NCBI GenBank assembly: GCA_032229885.1
Contig: JAVYAJ010000305.1
Location: forward strand, 1-21,996
DNA: 21,996 nt
Origin: Anammoximicrobium sp032229885
GTDB taxonomy: Bacteria; Planctomycetota; Planctomycetia; Pirellulales; Pirellulaceae
Direction of reading: 5' to 3'
Made by a program: the position numbers and the translations under genes. The first letter of the stretch is position 1. Every line of letters begins with the position of its first letter. Of the stretch, positions 1 through 7,948 are shown piece by piece. The notes beneath the pieces were generated by a model. The model saw only the letters and a program-made list of their open reading frames with translations, was not told where the DNA came from and did no database searches.

Positions 1-20
1 ACAGAGGCACGCACGGCGCC

Positions 21-67
21 AGCCCTGGGGCGTTGCCCCAGGCTACGGTGAGCGGAGGCCTTCGGCC
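21..67. repeat. REP-like pair of small inverted repeats
   Basis: Two adjacent inverted repeats are visible. The first has arms AGCC(C)TGGGGC and GCCCCAGGCT around a GTT loop (21-43, one bulged C). The second is GGCC-TTC-GGCC (57-67). Paired hairpins of this style, reading 'ccctggggcgttgccccagg', are familiar from planctomycete intergenic DNA; that is recollection, not a search. The element lies outside any credible gene and just upstream of the ATPase operon. It could be a REP/RAYT-type mobile repeat or part of the terminator of an upstream gene. Confidence 0.5.
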
Positions 68-82
68 AAACAGATTCTTGGG

Positions 83-114
83 TTGCGGGCGCTAGCCTGC
101 ATTAGAGTTATAAT
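83..114 (+). promoter_or_regulatory. possible promoter of the V-ATPase operon
   Basis: A perfect TATAAT (109-114) stands in an unusually AT-rich patch of this GC-rich window. The best upstream hexamer, TTGCGG (83-88), is weak and 20 bases away. The -10 match is what supports the call. It would give a leader of about 150 bases before the first operon gene. Nothing else in 1-269 looks coding. Confidence 0.3.
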
Positions 115-269
115 TCCCTGTTTTTTTGACGGTCGGACAAGGGGGGCTGCACAAGTCGCAGGCTTTGGGTTAGAATCTGCGTCGCCATCCTCGGCCGAAG
201 CGTTGGATTTCCGTCTTCGCCGCCCCACACGCGTGCCTTGGCCTCCCCGAGTCCGCAAAGGTTCGTGCG

Positions 270-986
270 ATGCTCGATCGCTACTTCTATTTGTCCTCGC
301 TGCCTGCTCTGGGCGAGTTGGGGACCGAACCGCCGCTGGGTTTCGGCCAGTTGCTCGAGCTGTTGAGCGGCAACCGTGCGGTGGGCGAACTGGTCAGTGC
401 GATCTTCCTGTGGGACGATCTGCTGCAGCGCGAAGCGGTCCTGGCGGGCGAGCCGGTGGACGAACCGGATCCGTGCGTGCTGACGGTCCAGCAAGTGCGC
501 GGCGAACACCCGCTGCCCGGCTATTTGGCGACGGCCGTCGAGACCGAGCCGCAGGTCAGCCTGGGCATCGCGGCAGACCGGCTGTGGGATGCGTATTTTC
601 GGCACGTGCTGCGCGTGGCTCGCCAGTTGAACAGCCATTTTCTGGCCGCCTGGTGTCGAGCCGAAGTGACGCTGCGCAACACGTTGGCGACGGTCCGCGC
701 CCAGCGTTTGGGATTGGAGCCCACGGATTATCTGGTGGCGACGGACTTGACGCCGGATTTCGCGACCGCGGCCAACGCGTTCGACGGGGTGATCAGCGAG
801 TGGGCGGCTTCGTCGACGCCCGTCGTCGGCCAACAGGTCTTGCTCCGCGCCCGCTGGGCCTGGGTGGCCAATCACGACGCGTGGTTCAGTTTCCACGACG
901 ACGAGCTCGGGGCGTACGCCGCCCGGTTGGCGCTGCTGGCCCGCTGGCAGCGCATCACGGCGGCCCCCGCGACGTCCCAGGTTTAA
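270..986 (+). CDS. DUF2764 protein of V-type ATPase operon
   Basis: This is a 238-residue soluble protein, rich in helix-forming and acidic residues, with no signal peptide. It begins MLDRYFYLSSLP, the kind of start seen in the DUF2764 proteins encoded beside V-type ATPase subunit A in Chlamydiae and Bacteroidetes (Chlamydia CT309 position). The family's role is not established. Because these operons lack a recognisable subunit C, a central-stalk cap or peripheral role similar to C is a reasonable guess. The ATG has an AAAGG ribosome-binding site at 257-261, 8 bases upstream. It is the first ATPase gene in the window and is followed by 220 non-coding bases before subunit A. The family call rests mainly on context and N-terminal similarity. 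Confidence 0.8.
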   Translation: MLDRYFYLSSLPALGELGTEPPLGFGQLLELLSGNRAVGELVSAIFLWDDLLQREAVLAGEPVDEPDPCVLTVQQVRGEHPLPGYLATAVETEPQVSLGIAADRLWDAYFRHVLRVARQLNSHFLAAWCRAEVTLRNTLATVRAQRLGLEPTDYLVATDLTPDFATAANAFDGVISEWAASSTPVVGQQVLLRARWAWVANHDAWFSFHDDELGAYAARLALLARWQRITAAPATSQV

Positions 987-1206
987 GCCGCGGACCGCGC
1001 GTGAACCGCCGGAGGCTATAGCGCACAAAGCATACGGAGATGGAGCGAAGGGCTGACAAAGTCCCCCCGCGGACAACGGTTCCGCGCGACGGGGCCGCGC
1101 GCGTCGGGCCGAGCGGAAGCGAGCCGTGCAGGCTGGCCTCGCAGCCCGGCTGCAAAGCGGCCTCGCTGGACAAGATCGCAGGCTAGTTGAGAGAAGGGTG
1201 TCCGCC

Positions 1207-2931
1207 GTGAAAGGCACAATTGACCGAGTTGACGGAAGTTTAGTGGTCGCCGAGATGGAAGACCGCGTCGTGCAGAACTCGGTGGGGTACTGCATTCGCG
1301 GCGACGGCACCCGTTTGCTGAGCGAGGTGATTCGCGTTCGCGGGCAGCGAGCCGATTTGCAGGTTTTCGAGGAAACGCGCGGATTGCAGGTGGGCGACGC
1401 GGTCGAATTCCAAGAGGACATGCTGTCTGTCGTTTTGGGTCCCGGGTTGCTCGGGCAGATCTATGATGGTCTGCAAAACCGCTTGCCCGAATTGGCGCGC
1501 CAGGTGGGCTATTTTCTCAAGCCGGGCGTGTTCATCGACGGATTGTCGATCGAGACTCGCTGGGCGTTCACGCCGACCGTCCAGCCTGGCGACACGGTGA
1601 CGGCCGGACAGACGCTGGGAACGGTCCCCGAGGGCATTTTCGATCATCACATCATGACGCCTTTTGGTTGGCGGGGCAGCTATGCCGTCGCCAAGATCGC
1701 CCCGGCCGGCGCGTACACGGTCCAGGACGAGATCGCCGTATTGCGGGACGAATCCGGCGCCGAGCGACGCGTGACCATGCAGCAGACGTGGCCCGTGAAA
1801 ATCCCGTTGAGCGTGGCCCGTCGGCGGCTGTTGCCGACCGAACCGCTCGTCACGCGGGTGCGGATCGTCGATTCCATGTTCCCCATCGTTCGCGGCGGAA
1901 CGTACTGCATCCCCGGCCCGTTCGGCGCCGGCAAGACGGTCCTCCAGCAGATCACTTCGCGACACGCCGAGATCGACATCGTGCTGATTGCGGCCTGTGG
2001 CGAGCGGGCGGGCGAGGTGGTCGAGACGCTGCGCGATTTTCCGGAACTGATCGATCCCCGCACGGGCCGCAGCTTGATGGAGCGGACGATCATCATCTGC
2101 AACACGTCGGCGATGCCGGTGGCCGCCCGCGAGGCGTCGGTGTACACGGGGGCCACGATCGCCGAGTACTATCGGCAGATGGGCTTGAACGTGCTGCTGC
2201 TGGCCGACTCGACCTCCCGCTGGGCGCAGGCCATGCGCGAGATTTCCGGGCGGCTGGAAGAGATCCCCGGCGAGGAAGCGTTTCCGGCGTATTTGGAGAG
2301 CCGGATCGCGGCGTTTTACGAACGGGCCGGGGCCATCGAGCTGCCCGATGGGCGGGTCGCCTCGTTGACCATCGGCGGCACGGTCAGCCCCGCGGGCGGC
2401 AACTTCGAGGAACCGGTGACCCAGGGGACGCTGAAGGTCGTCGGAGCGTTCCTCGGCCTCTCGCGCGCCCGCAGCGATGCGCGCCGCTATCCGTCGATCG
2501 ATCCGCTGGATTCCTGGAGCAAGTACACGGGGATTATCCAACCCGCCAAGGTCGCGCGGATGCGGCAGTTGTTGAAGCACGGCAACGAGGTCCGGCAGAT
2601 GATGACCGTCGTCGGCGAGGAGGGAACGTCGACGCAGGATTTCACCATCGCGCTCAAGGCCGACTTCTTCGACAACTGCTACCTCCAACAAAACGCCTAT
2701 GACGACGTCGACGGAGCGACGGCCGCCGAACGCCAGCAGTTCGTGTTCGACAAGGTGCTCGAAGTCATCGATCTGGACCTGGAGATGACGGACAAGGTCG
2801 AGGTCCGCAAGGCCATGGTCCGGGCGACGGATCTGTTTCGAAACTGGAATTACGCGGCCAGCGACAGCGACGAGTATGCGCGCTGGCTGGCGGAAATCGA
2901 CCGCTTTATTGCCGCGAAAGGGCGGGCATGA
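1207..2931 (+). CDS. atpA: V/A-type ATPase catalytic subunit A
   Basis: This is the catalytic subunit of the V1/A1 head, which binds and hydrolyses (or makes) ATP, working with subunit B. The 574-residue length fits the family. Visible motifs are the Walker A loop GPFGAGKT (237-244, Lys243), the catalytic glutamate in CGERAGE (Glu266, 23 residues after the Walker Lys as in characterised A subunits), and the Walker B region VLLLADSTSRW (329-339). The A-specific non-homologous insert lies around residues 115-180. The start is taken as GTG 1207 because GAGAAGG (1191-1197) sits 9 bases ahead and KGTIDRVDG follows, as in other A subunits. An in-frame ATG at 1126 would add 27 unlikely Arg/Ala/Leu-rich residues. 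The stop overlaps the subunit B start (ATGA). GERAGE replaces the more usual GERGNE, which is a tolerated variation. Confidence 0.97.
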   Translation: MKGTIDRVDGSLVVAEMEDRVVQNSVGYCIRGDGTRLLSEVIRVRGQRADLQVFEETRGLQVGDAVEFQEDMLSVVLGPGLLGQIYDGLQNRLPELARQVGYFLKPGVFIDGLSIETRWAFTPTVQPGDTVTAGQTLGTVPEGIFDHHIMTPFGWRGSYAVAKIAPAGAYTVQDEIAVLRDESGAERRVTMQQTWPVKIPLSVARRRLLPTEPLVTRVRIVDSMFPIVRGGTYCIPGPFGAGKTVLQQITSRHAEIDIVLIAACGERAGEVVETLRDFPELIDPRTGRSLMERTIIICNTSAMPVAAREASVYTGATIAEYYRQMGLNVLLLADSTSRWAQAMREISGRLEEIPGEEAFPAYLESRIAAFYERAGAIELPDGRVASLTIGGTVSPAGGNFEEPVTQGTLKVVGAFLGLSRARSDARRYPSIDPLDSWSKYTGIIQPAKVARMRQLLKHGNEVRQMMTVVGEEGTSTQDFTIALKADFFDNCYLQQNAYDDVDGATAAERQQFVFDKVLEVIDLDLEMTDKVEVRKAMVRATDLFRNWNYAASDSDEYARWLAEIDRFIAAKGRA

Positions 2932-4229
2932 GAAAGTATTTTGACGCGATCCAGCGGATTGCCGGCAACGTCGTCACGGTCAACGCCTCGGGCGTGGGTT
3001 ACGACGACTTGGCCACGATCAGTTCCGCCCGCGGCGATTCGCTGGCGCAGGTCATCCGGCTGGACGGACCCGAGGTCAGCCTGCAGGTGTTTGCCGGGGC
3101 CCAGGGCGTCTCGAACAACGACCGGGTGCGTTTTCTGCACCACCCGATGCAGGTGCCGTTTTCCGAGGATCTGCTGGGGCGAGTGTTCGACGGTTCGGCG
3201 CGGCCTCGCGACGGCCGCGGTCCGGTCAACGGCCAGCCGCTCGACCTGGGTTCGCCCTGCGTCAACCCCGTGCGCCGGCGGATGCCCGACCAGATGGTCG
3301 AGACAGGCATCCCCATGATCGACATCTTCAACTCGCTGGTCGAATCCCAAAAGCTGCCGATCTTTTCCGTCGCCGGCGAGCCGTACAACGAACTGCTGGC
3401 TCGCATCGGCTTGCAGGCCAATGCGGACATCATCGTCCTGGGCGGGATGGGCCTGCGGCACGACGACTATCTGAAGTTCCGCCAGACGTTCGAAGAGGGC
3501 GGCGTGCTGGGGCGGGCGATCATGTTCATTCACACCGCCGCCGATCCGATCGTCGAATGTCTGCTGGTTCCCGACCTGTGTCTGGCGGTGGGCGAGCAAT
3601 TCGCCCTGCAGGGCAAACGCGTGTTGGTGCTGCTGACCGACATGACGGCCTTTTCCGACGCCCTCAAGGAAATCGCCATCATCATGGAACAGATCCCGTC
3701 GAACCGCGGCTATCCGGGCGATCTGTACACCCAGTTGGCCAAACGCTACGAAAAAGCGGTGGACTTTGACGAAGCCGGCTCGATGACCTTGCTGGCCTGC
3801 GTGACGATGCCGGGCGACGACGTGACGCATCCGGTGCCCGACAACACGGGCTACATCACCGAGGGACAGTTCTATCTGCGAAACGGACGGATCGAGCCGT
3901 TCGGATCGCTGTCACGGCTCAAACAACAAGTCAACGGCAAGACGCGGGACGATCATCGCGCGATCATGGACGCCTGCATTCAACTGTACGCCCTGTGTCG
4001 CGAGAGCCGCGAAAAACGCGACATGGGGTTCGAGATGTCGGATTGGGATCGCAAGCTGTTGCGATACGGCGAGATGTTCGAGCAGCGGATCATGGATCTG
4101 TCGCTGAACATCCGCCTGTTCGACGCGCTGGATCGCTGTTGGGCGATTCTGGCCGAGTGTTTCGAGCCGGCCGAGACCGGCATCCGCCGGGCCATCATCG
4201 AGAAGCACTGGCCGCGGCCGTTGGATTGA
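2928..4229 (+). CDS. atpB: V/A-type ATPase regulatory subunit B
   Basis: This is the non-catalytic nucleotide-binding subunit, alternating with A in the head hexamer. Its 433 residues are close to the family length. Where A has a P-loop, B reads PIFSVAGEPYNELLARIG, the expected degenerate loop (normally PIFSGSGLPHN). Other signatures are TGIPMIDIFNSLVESQKLPIF upstream, the stretch DMTAFSDALKEI, GYPGDLYTQLAKRYEKA and DNTGYITEGQ. The arginine-finger region appears as GSLSRLK. The ATG overlaps the stop of subunit A by 4 bases, implying translational coupling and near-equal synthesis, as the A3B3 head requires. The SVAGEP loop differs from the SGSGLP of most B subunits. Confidence 0.96.
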   Translation: MRKYFDAIQRIAGNVVTVNASGVGYDDLATISSARGDSLAQVIRLDGPEVSLQVFAGAQGVSNNDRVRFLHHPMQVPFSEDLLGRVFDGSARPRDGRGPVNGQPLDLGSPCVNPVRRRMPDQMVETGIPMIDIFNSLVESQKLPIFSVAGEPYNELLARIGLQANADIIVLGGMGLRHDDYLKFRQTFEEGGVLGRAIMFIHTAADPIVECLLVPDLCLAVGEQFALQGKRVLVLLTDMTAFSDALKEIAIIMEQIPSNRGYPGDLYTQLAKRYEKAVDFDEAGSMTLLACVTMPGDDVTHPVPDNTGYITEGQFYLRNGRIEPFGSLSRLKQQVNGKTRDDHRAIMDACIQLYALCRESREKRDMGFEMSDWDRKLLRYGEMFEQRIMDLSLNIRLFDALDRCWAILAECFEPAETGIRRAIIEKHWPRPLD

Positions 4230-4290
4230 GTCGTTCGTTTTAGATTCAGGCTGTAATCGCGTTCGGCTTTCGCTTTCCGGATCACGATCA

Positions 4291-4314
4291 GGCCCATCCG
4301 GGGCGCGATGGGCC
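4291..4314. promoter_or_regulatory. intra-operon hairpin between atpB and atpD
   Basis: There is a perfect 8-bp inverted repeat, GGCCCATC (4291-4298) and GATGGGCC (4307-4314), with an 8-base loop, inside the 155-base gap between B and D. No T-run follows, so it does not look like a full intrinsic terminator. A role in partial termination or mRNA processing, setting head versus stalk stoichiometry, is an inference. Confidence 0.45.
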
Positions 4315-4384
4315 GACTTCCGCTTACGCCTGAGTGCGCCCGGGTTGCCGCGAGACTTTCGCGTTCTGAACTACAGCGAGACCG

Positions 4385-5071
4385 ATGGCAGAAAAAGTCA
4401 AGCTCACGCGACCGGAACTGAAGCGTCGCCGCGACCGGCTGGCTCGCTTCGAGCGGTATCTTCCAATGCTGAAGCTGAAGCAGCAACAGTTGCAGGTGAT
4501 GCTCCGCGAGCTGGCCGTCCAAGTTCGGCAGGCCGAACAAGCGTTGAACCAGATCGTGGCGGCTCTGGGTCGCTATCGATCCGTGCTCGGCGACCAGGCC
4601 GGCGTCCCGTGGCGCCAGTGGGCGCGGCCCGAGCGGATCCGCGCATCGCAGCGCAACGTGGCGGGAGTCGAAGTGCCCGTGTTCGAGGATGTTGAGTTTC
4701 CCACGGTCCGCTACAGCCTGTTCGGCACGCCGGCCTGGGTCGATCAAGCGCTGGCCGATCTGCGTCAGCAGAGCCGCCAGCAGGCCGCGGTCGACGTCCT
4801 GCGCCAGGCCGAGGCGATCCTGTCGGGCGAGCTGACGCGCGTGATCCAGCGCGTCAACTTGTTCGAAAAGATCATGATCCCCCAGGACCGCGAGGCCATT
4901 CGGCGCATCCGGATCAAGTTGGGCGACGAGATGGCCGCGGCCGTCGGGCGGGCCAAGATCGCCAAGGGCAAGTTGGCCAAGGTGCTCGAACAACCCGGGG
5001 CTGATCCGGGCCGTACAGACGGCGACGCCGCGGATCGGGGCGACGCCGAACCCGAGGAGGCCGGCGAATGA
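4385..5071 (+). CDS. atpD: V/A-type ATPase central stalk subunit D
   Basis: Subunit D is the central rotor shaft that turns inside the A3B3 head. It has 228 residues. The N-terminal helix (about 5-65: LTRPELKRRRDRLARFERYL onward) and the C-terminal helix (about 120-205) would form the antiparallel coiled coil. The segment RVNLFEKIMIP followed by AIRRIRIKLGDEM is the family's conserved C-terminal signature. The last 25 residues are an Asp/Glu/Gly-rich tail. The gene begins after a 155-base gap with only a weak Shine-Dalgarno sequence (GCGAGA). Its stop overlaps the start of subunit I by 4 bases. Confidence 0.93.
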   Translation: MAEKVKLTRPELKRRRDRLARFERYLPMLKLKQQQLQVMLRELAVQVRQAEQALNQIVAALGRYRSVLGDQAGVPWRQWARPERIRASQRNVAGVEVPVFEDVEFPTVRYSLFGTPAWVDQALADLRQQSRQQAAVDVLRQAEAILSGELTRVIQRVNLFEKIMIPQDREAIRRIRIKLGDEMAAAVGRAKIAKGKLAKVLEQPGADPGRTDGDAADRGDAEPEEAGE

Positions 5072-6840
5072 TCGTTCCGATGATGAAAGTCTACCTTGCG
5101 GCCCGCGGCTGTGATCGCGATGAATTGCTGCGGGCCGTCCGCGAGCTGGGCGTCGTCCATCTGACGCCCGTCGATCCCGCGCGGGTCCCGGAGGACAGCG
5201 CGACGGCCGAGCACATCCAGGCGCTGAAGCGGGCGCAGCAAGTGCTGTACGGCATCGAACCGGGCGGCGAAACGCCCGCGCTGGAGGCCGTCGAGGCGGC
5301 TCACGAAGTCTTGGCGATCGAACGGCGCATCGTCGAGGACGAAAACCGTCTAGCCCTGCTGCATCACGAGCTGGAGCAGTTGGATCTGTGGGGCAACCTT
5401 CGGCTGGAGCAGATCGACAGCCTGCGCCGAGCCGGCGTCGACGTGCGGGTCTACCTCATCCATTCCCGCGATCTGGCCGACGTGCGGGCGGATTGCGTGG
5501 CCGAGATCGGCGAGATGTCCAACGGGCGGATCGCCGTGGCCGTGGCGGGGCGCGGGGCGTCCTGGGAGCTGCCGGCCGACGCCCAGCCGCTGCCGTGGCC
5601 GGCCCGCGACGCGCCGACGCTGCGGACCGAAGCGGCCGGCTTCGACACCGCCATTAAGGCCGGCCACCGCCGACATGCCGAGCTGGCGCGGCTCGTTCCC
5701 CAGATGCGGGCCGCGGCCTTGCGCCTGGAATCCGAGGCCCAGTTTTCACAGGCCCGCCGCGGGGGGCTTGCCAGCGGCGACCTGTTCGCCGTCCAAGGCT
5801 GGATCCCCGCCGAACTCACGTCGCAATTCTCACAGGGCTTGGCGGAAACGGGGCTGCCGACGGCGGTCCGCCAGATGCCCCCGGCCGATGACGAAGCGCC
5901 ACCGACCTTGATCCGGACACCCGCGTGGGCCCGACCGATCGAGGGCTTGTTCCGCATTCTGGGAACGGTGGCCGGATACCGCGAATTCGATGTCTCGGTC
6001 CCATTCTTGCTCACGCTGCCGATCTTCACCGCGATCCTGATCGGCGACGCGGGCTATGGGTTGACCCTGCTGTTGGGGCTGACGCTCGGCTATCGCCGCG
6101 CAGCGACCCTGCTCGGCCCGCAGTTCACCCGGCTGATGATCGTGATCAGCGCCGCGACGATGGTCTGGGGCGGCCTTACCGCGTCGTTTTTTGGGTTTGC
6201 GTTCTATTCGCCGTTGATCCCGGTCGACCTGTCGGAACACTCGCGGACGTTCCTGATGCGGATGTGTTTTTGGATGGCCGCCATCCATCTGAGCCTTGCC
6301 CAGTTGTGGCCCGCCGTGCGTCTGTTTCCCAATCTGCAGTTCTTGAACCGTGTCGGTTGGGCCGTGTTCATCTGGGGGATGCTCGGCGTCGTCCAGATGT
6401 TCGTGCTGAAGACGTCGCTGGGGTGGGACACGCCGTGGCCGTACCTGCTGATCGTCGGAGCGGTCTTGGCCATCCTGTTTGCGGCGCCCGGCCGGAACAT
6501 CATCAAGATGCTCGTGATCGGGTTGGCCAACTTCCCCCTGTCGATGCTGTCGGCGTTCTCGGATGTGATCAGCTACGTGCGGTTGATGGCCGTCGGCTTG
6601 GCCAGCGGCGTGCTGGGACAGAGCTTCAATGCGATGGCGGCCGATCTGGGCTTTTGGCCGTTGATGGCGCTGGTGTTCCTCTTCGGCCACAGTCTGAACA
6701 TCGGATTGGGCATGATCGCCATGTTCGCACATGGCGTGCGGCTCAATATGTTGGAATTTTGTAACAACCTCGGTATGCAGTGGACGGGATATCAGTATGA
6801 TCCGTTCGCGCAACGGATGACTCAGGAGTGTGGATCATGA
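5068..6840 (+). CDS. atpI: V/A-type ATPase membrane stator subunit I
   Basis: This is the membrane stator (a-type) subunit, which forms the ion half-channels against the rotor ring. It has 590 residues. The N-terminal cytoplasmic half (1 to about 305) is helical and binds peripheral stalks in the family. The C-terminal half, from about residue 312, has seven or eight hydrophobic segments. The first pair carries GDAGYG, typical of this family. The essential arginine that faces the rotor carboxylate is probably Arg505, in SDVISYVRLMAVGLAS. The C-terminus has the usual HGVRLNMLEF motif. It overlaps D upstream and K downstream by ATGA junctions, so D-I-K look translationally coupled. Confidence 0.96.
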   Translation: MIVPMMKVYLAARGCDRDELLRAVRELGVVHLTPVDPARVPEDSATAEHIQALKRAQQVLYGIEPGGETPALEAVEAAHEVLAIERRIVEDENRLALLHHELEQLDLWGNLRLEQIDSLRRAGVDVRVYLIHSRDLADVRADCVAEIGEMSNGRIAVAVAGRGASWELPADAQPLPWPARDAPTLRTEAAGFDTAIKAGHRRHAELARLVPQMRAAALRLESEAQFSQARRGGLASGDLFAVQGWIPAELTSQFSQGLAETGLPTAVRQMPPADDEAPPTLIRTPAWARPIEGLFRILGTVAGYREFDVSVPFLLTLPIFTAILIGDAGYGLTLLLGLTLGYRRAATLLGPQFTRLMIVISAATMVWGGLTASFFGFAFYSPLIPVDLSEHSRTFLMRMCFWMAAIHLSLAQLWPAVRLFPNLQFLNRVGWAVFIWGMLGVVQMFVLKTSLGWDTPWPYLLIVGAVLAILFAAPGRNIIKMLVIGLANFPLSMLSAFSDVISYVRLMAVGLASGVLGQSFNAMAADLGFWPLMALVFLFGHSLNIGLGMIAMFAHGVRLNMLEFCNNLGMQWTGYQYDPFAQRMTQECGS

Positions 6841-7373
6841 CAGCGGTGGCGGCGTTCTTCGGACTCTCGATGCTCGGTTTTCCCCTCCTCTTCGGCGCAG
6901 TCGACCCGAGTTTCGGGCGATTCTTGGGCGAGATGGGAGGCGTGTTGGCGCTGGGGATGGGCGCATTGGGCAGCTCGATTGGAATCGGCGTCGCGGGCCA
7001 GGCCGCGGCCGGAGCGTGGGCCAAGGAAGCCCGCGCAGGTCGAAACCTGAGCTTCACCTACGTGATCCTGGTCGGCATGCCGATCAGCCAGACCCTGTAT
7101 GCGATGATCGTGATGAACAACATGGGGTCGGTCTTCGCCAGCCCCGAGCTGGCGGCGTCCGAGGCCGGGTTGCTGTTCGGCATCGGGTTGTCGACCGGGA
7201 TCGGTGAAATGCTGTCCGCCTGGATGCAGGGCCTGATCGGTGCGGCGGGCATCCGGGCGCTCAGCGACGGCGAGGGCAAGGGGTTTGCCCTGATCATCAT
7301 CGCGATGGGCATCGTCGAGACCGTCGGGATCTTTACGATGGTCTTCATGCTGGGCATGGTCCCGTCGGTCTGA
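6837..7373 (+). CDS. atpK: V/A-type ATPase rotor ring subunit K
   Basis: This is the proteolipid of the membrane rotor ring. It has 178 residues in four hydrophobic helices, a duplicated hairpin as in Na+ V-ATPases rather than a single hairpin. ATG 6837 is chosen over GTG 6828 because CAGGAG (6823-6828) lies 8 bases ahead and the ATG overlaps the stop of subunit I. Helix 2 reads GMPISQTLY (80-88), helix 3 SAWMQGLIGAAG (127-138) and helix 4 IVETVGIF (159-166). These align with E. hirae NtpK Na+ ligands Leu61/Thr64/Gln65, Gln110 and Glu139, giving Met81/Ser84/Gln85, Gln131 and Glu161; Tyr88 matches Tyr68. Spacings agree within one residue. Only one carboxylate per subunit is present, as in NtpK. 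Na+ specificity is predicted, not shown. Confidence 0.95.
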   Translation: MTAVAAFFGLSMLGFPLLFGAVDPSFGRFLGEMGGVLALGMGALGSSIGIGVAGQAAAGAWAKEARAGRNLSFTYVILVGMPISQTLYAMIVMNNMGSVFASPELAASEAGLLFGIGLSTGIGEMLSAWMQGLIGAAGIRALSDGEGKGFALIIIAMGIVETVGIFTMVFMLGMVPSV

Positions 7374-7840
7374 GACGGACGATGGTTTTCGCCGCGGCGT
7401 TCGATCCGCCGACGCAGCGCGGCATCCAGACGGAGGCCGCGACCGGACGGCCGCCCGCTTGCTGACGCGGCGCCCGGTGATCGCGGCCATAGTCGCCGGA
7501 TTTCTCGGCTCGCAAACAACGGGACTGGCGGCCTTGCCGTGATCGAGGACGTCTGCGGAACGCTCCGATCCAGCGCCGCCCAGCGAGCGTCCCCATTCGC
7601 CTCTCCTTTATCTTGAGACGAGGGCGAGGCCAGGGGGTGTCTGCCCCGCTGGCGATCGATCCGGGCGGCGGGGAACAGAGCTTGCCGACGACCGAACTAA
7701 AGGCTCGCGTCGCGCGCTCGTAGACCCGCGCGCCGCGCTCGCCATGCTCCGATCCGATGCGGACCGAAGCGAACGCGAAATCGAAGCCGATGCAGGCCCC
7801 AGCGAACGCGGCCCGAGGCAGCGACCACGTCAGGGGCTGT
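7374..7840. other. gene-free stretch after the ATPase operon
   Basis: No convincing gene is seen on either strand. A 175-codon minus-strand frame (7345-7872) crosses it, but its translation is a low-complexity Arg/Pro/Ala string and it overlaps the end of atpK. The stretch holds one bulged hairpin (7629-7653) and no clear intrinsic terminator with a T-tract. Confidence 0.6.
7629..7653. repeat. bulged hairpin, REP- or terminator-like
   Basis: GCCAG+GGGG (7629-7637) pairs with CCCC+CTGGC (7644-7653) with one bulged G, around the six-base loop TGTCTG. It gives a nine-pair GC-rich stem some 255 bases after atpK. There is no T-run. It may be a palindromic repeat or a weak termination or 3'-end stabilising element. 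Confidence 0.35.
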
Positions 7841-7869
7841 TTGACAGTGCCCACGGTCGGTGCGACAAT
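7841..7869 (+). promoter_or_regulatory. sigma70-type promoter for oxidoreductase/HEAT genes
   Basis: A consensus -35 TTGACA (7841-7846) is followed after exactly 17 bases by GACAAT (7864-7869), four of six to TATAAT with the strongest positions kept. Transcription would begin near 7876, about 73 bases before the oxidoreductase ATG, which has the Shine-Dalgarno AAGGAGA at 7937-7942. This is the best promoter match found in the window. Confidence 0.6.
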
Positions 7870-7948
7870 CACGGCTTATGTACGAGAGCCTGAGTGCTGC
7901 GAGTTGATCAACAGGCGCTTTCCGATCCCCATCCTGAAGGAGATTTCC

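Noticed and set aside
1126..1206. 27-residue N-terminal extension of subunit A from ATG 1126
   Set aside because: The extension is unlike any A subunit, and the ribosome-binding site GAGAAGG fits GTG 1207.
7345..7872. 175-codon minus-strand frame after atpK
   Set aside because: It overlaps atpK and the promoter at 7841, and its translation has no recognisable pattern.
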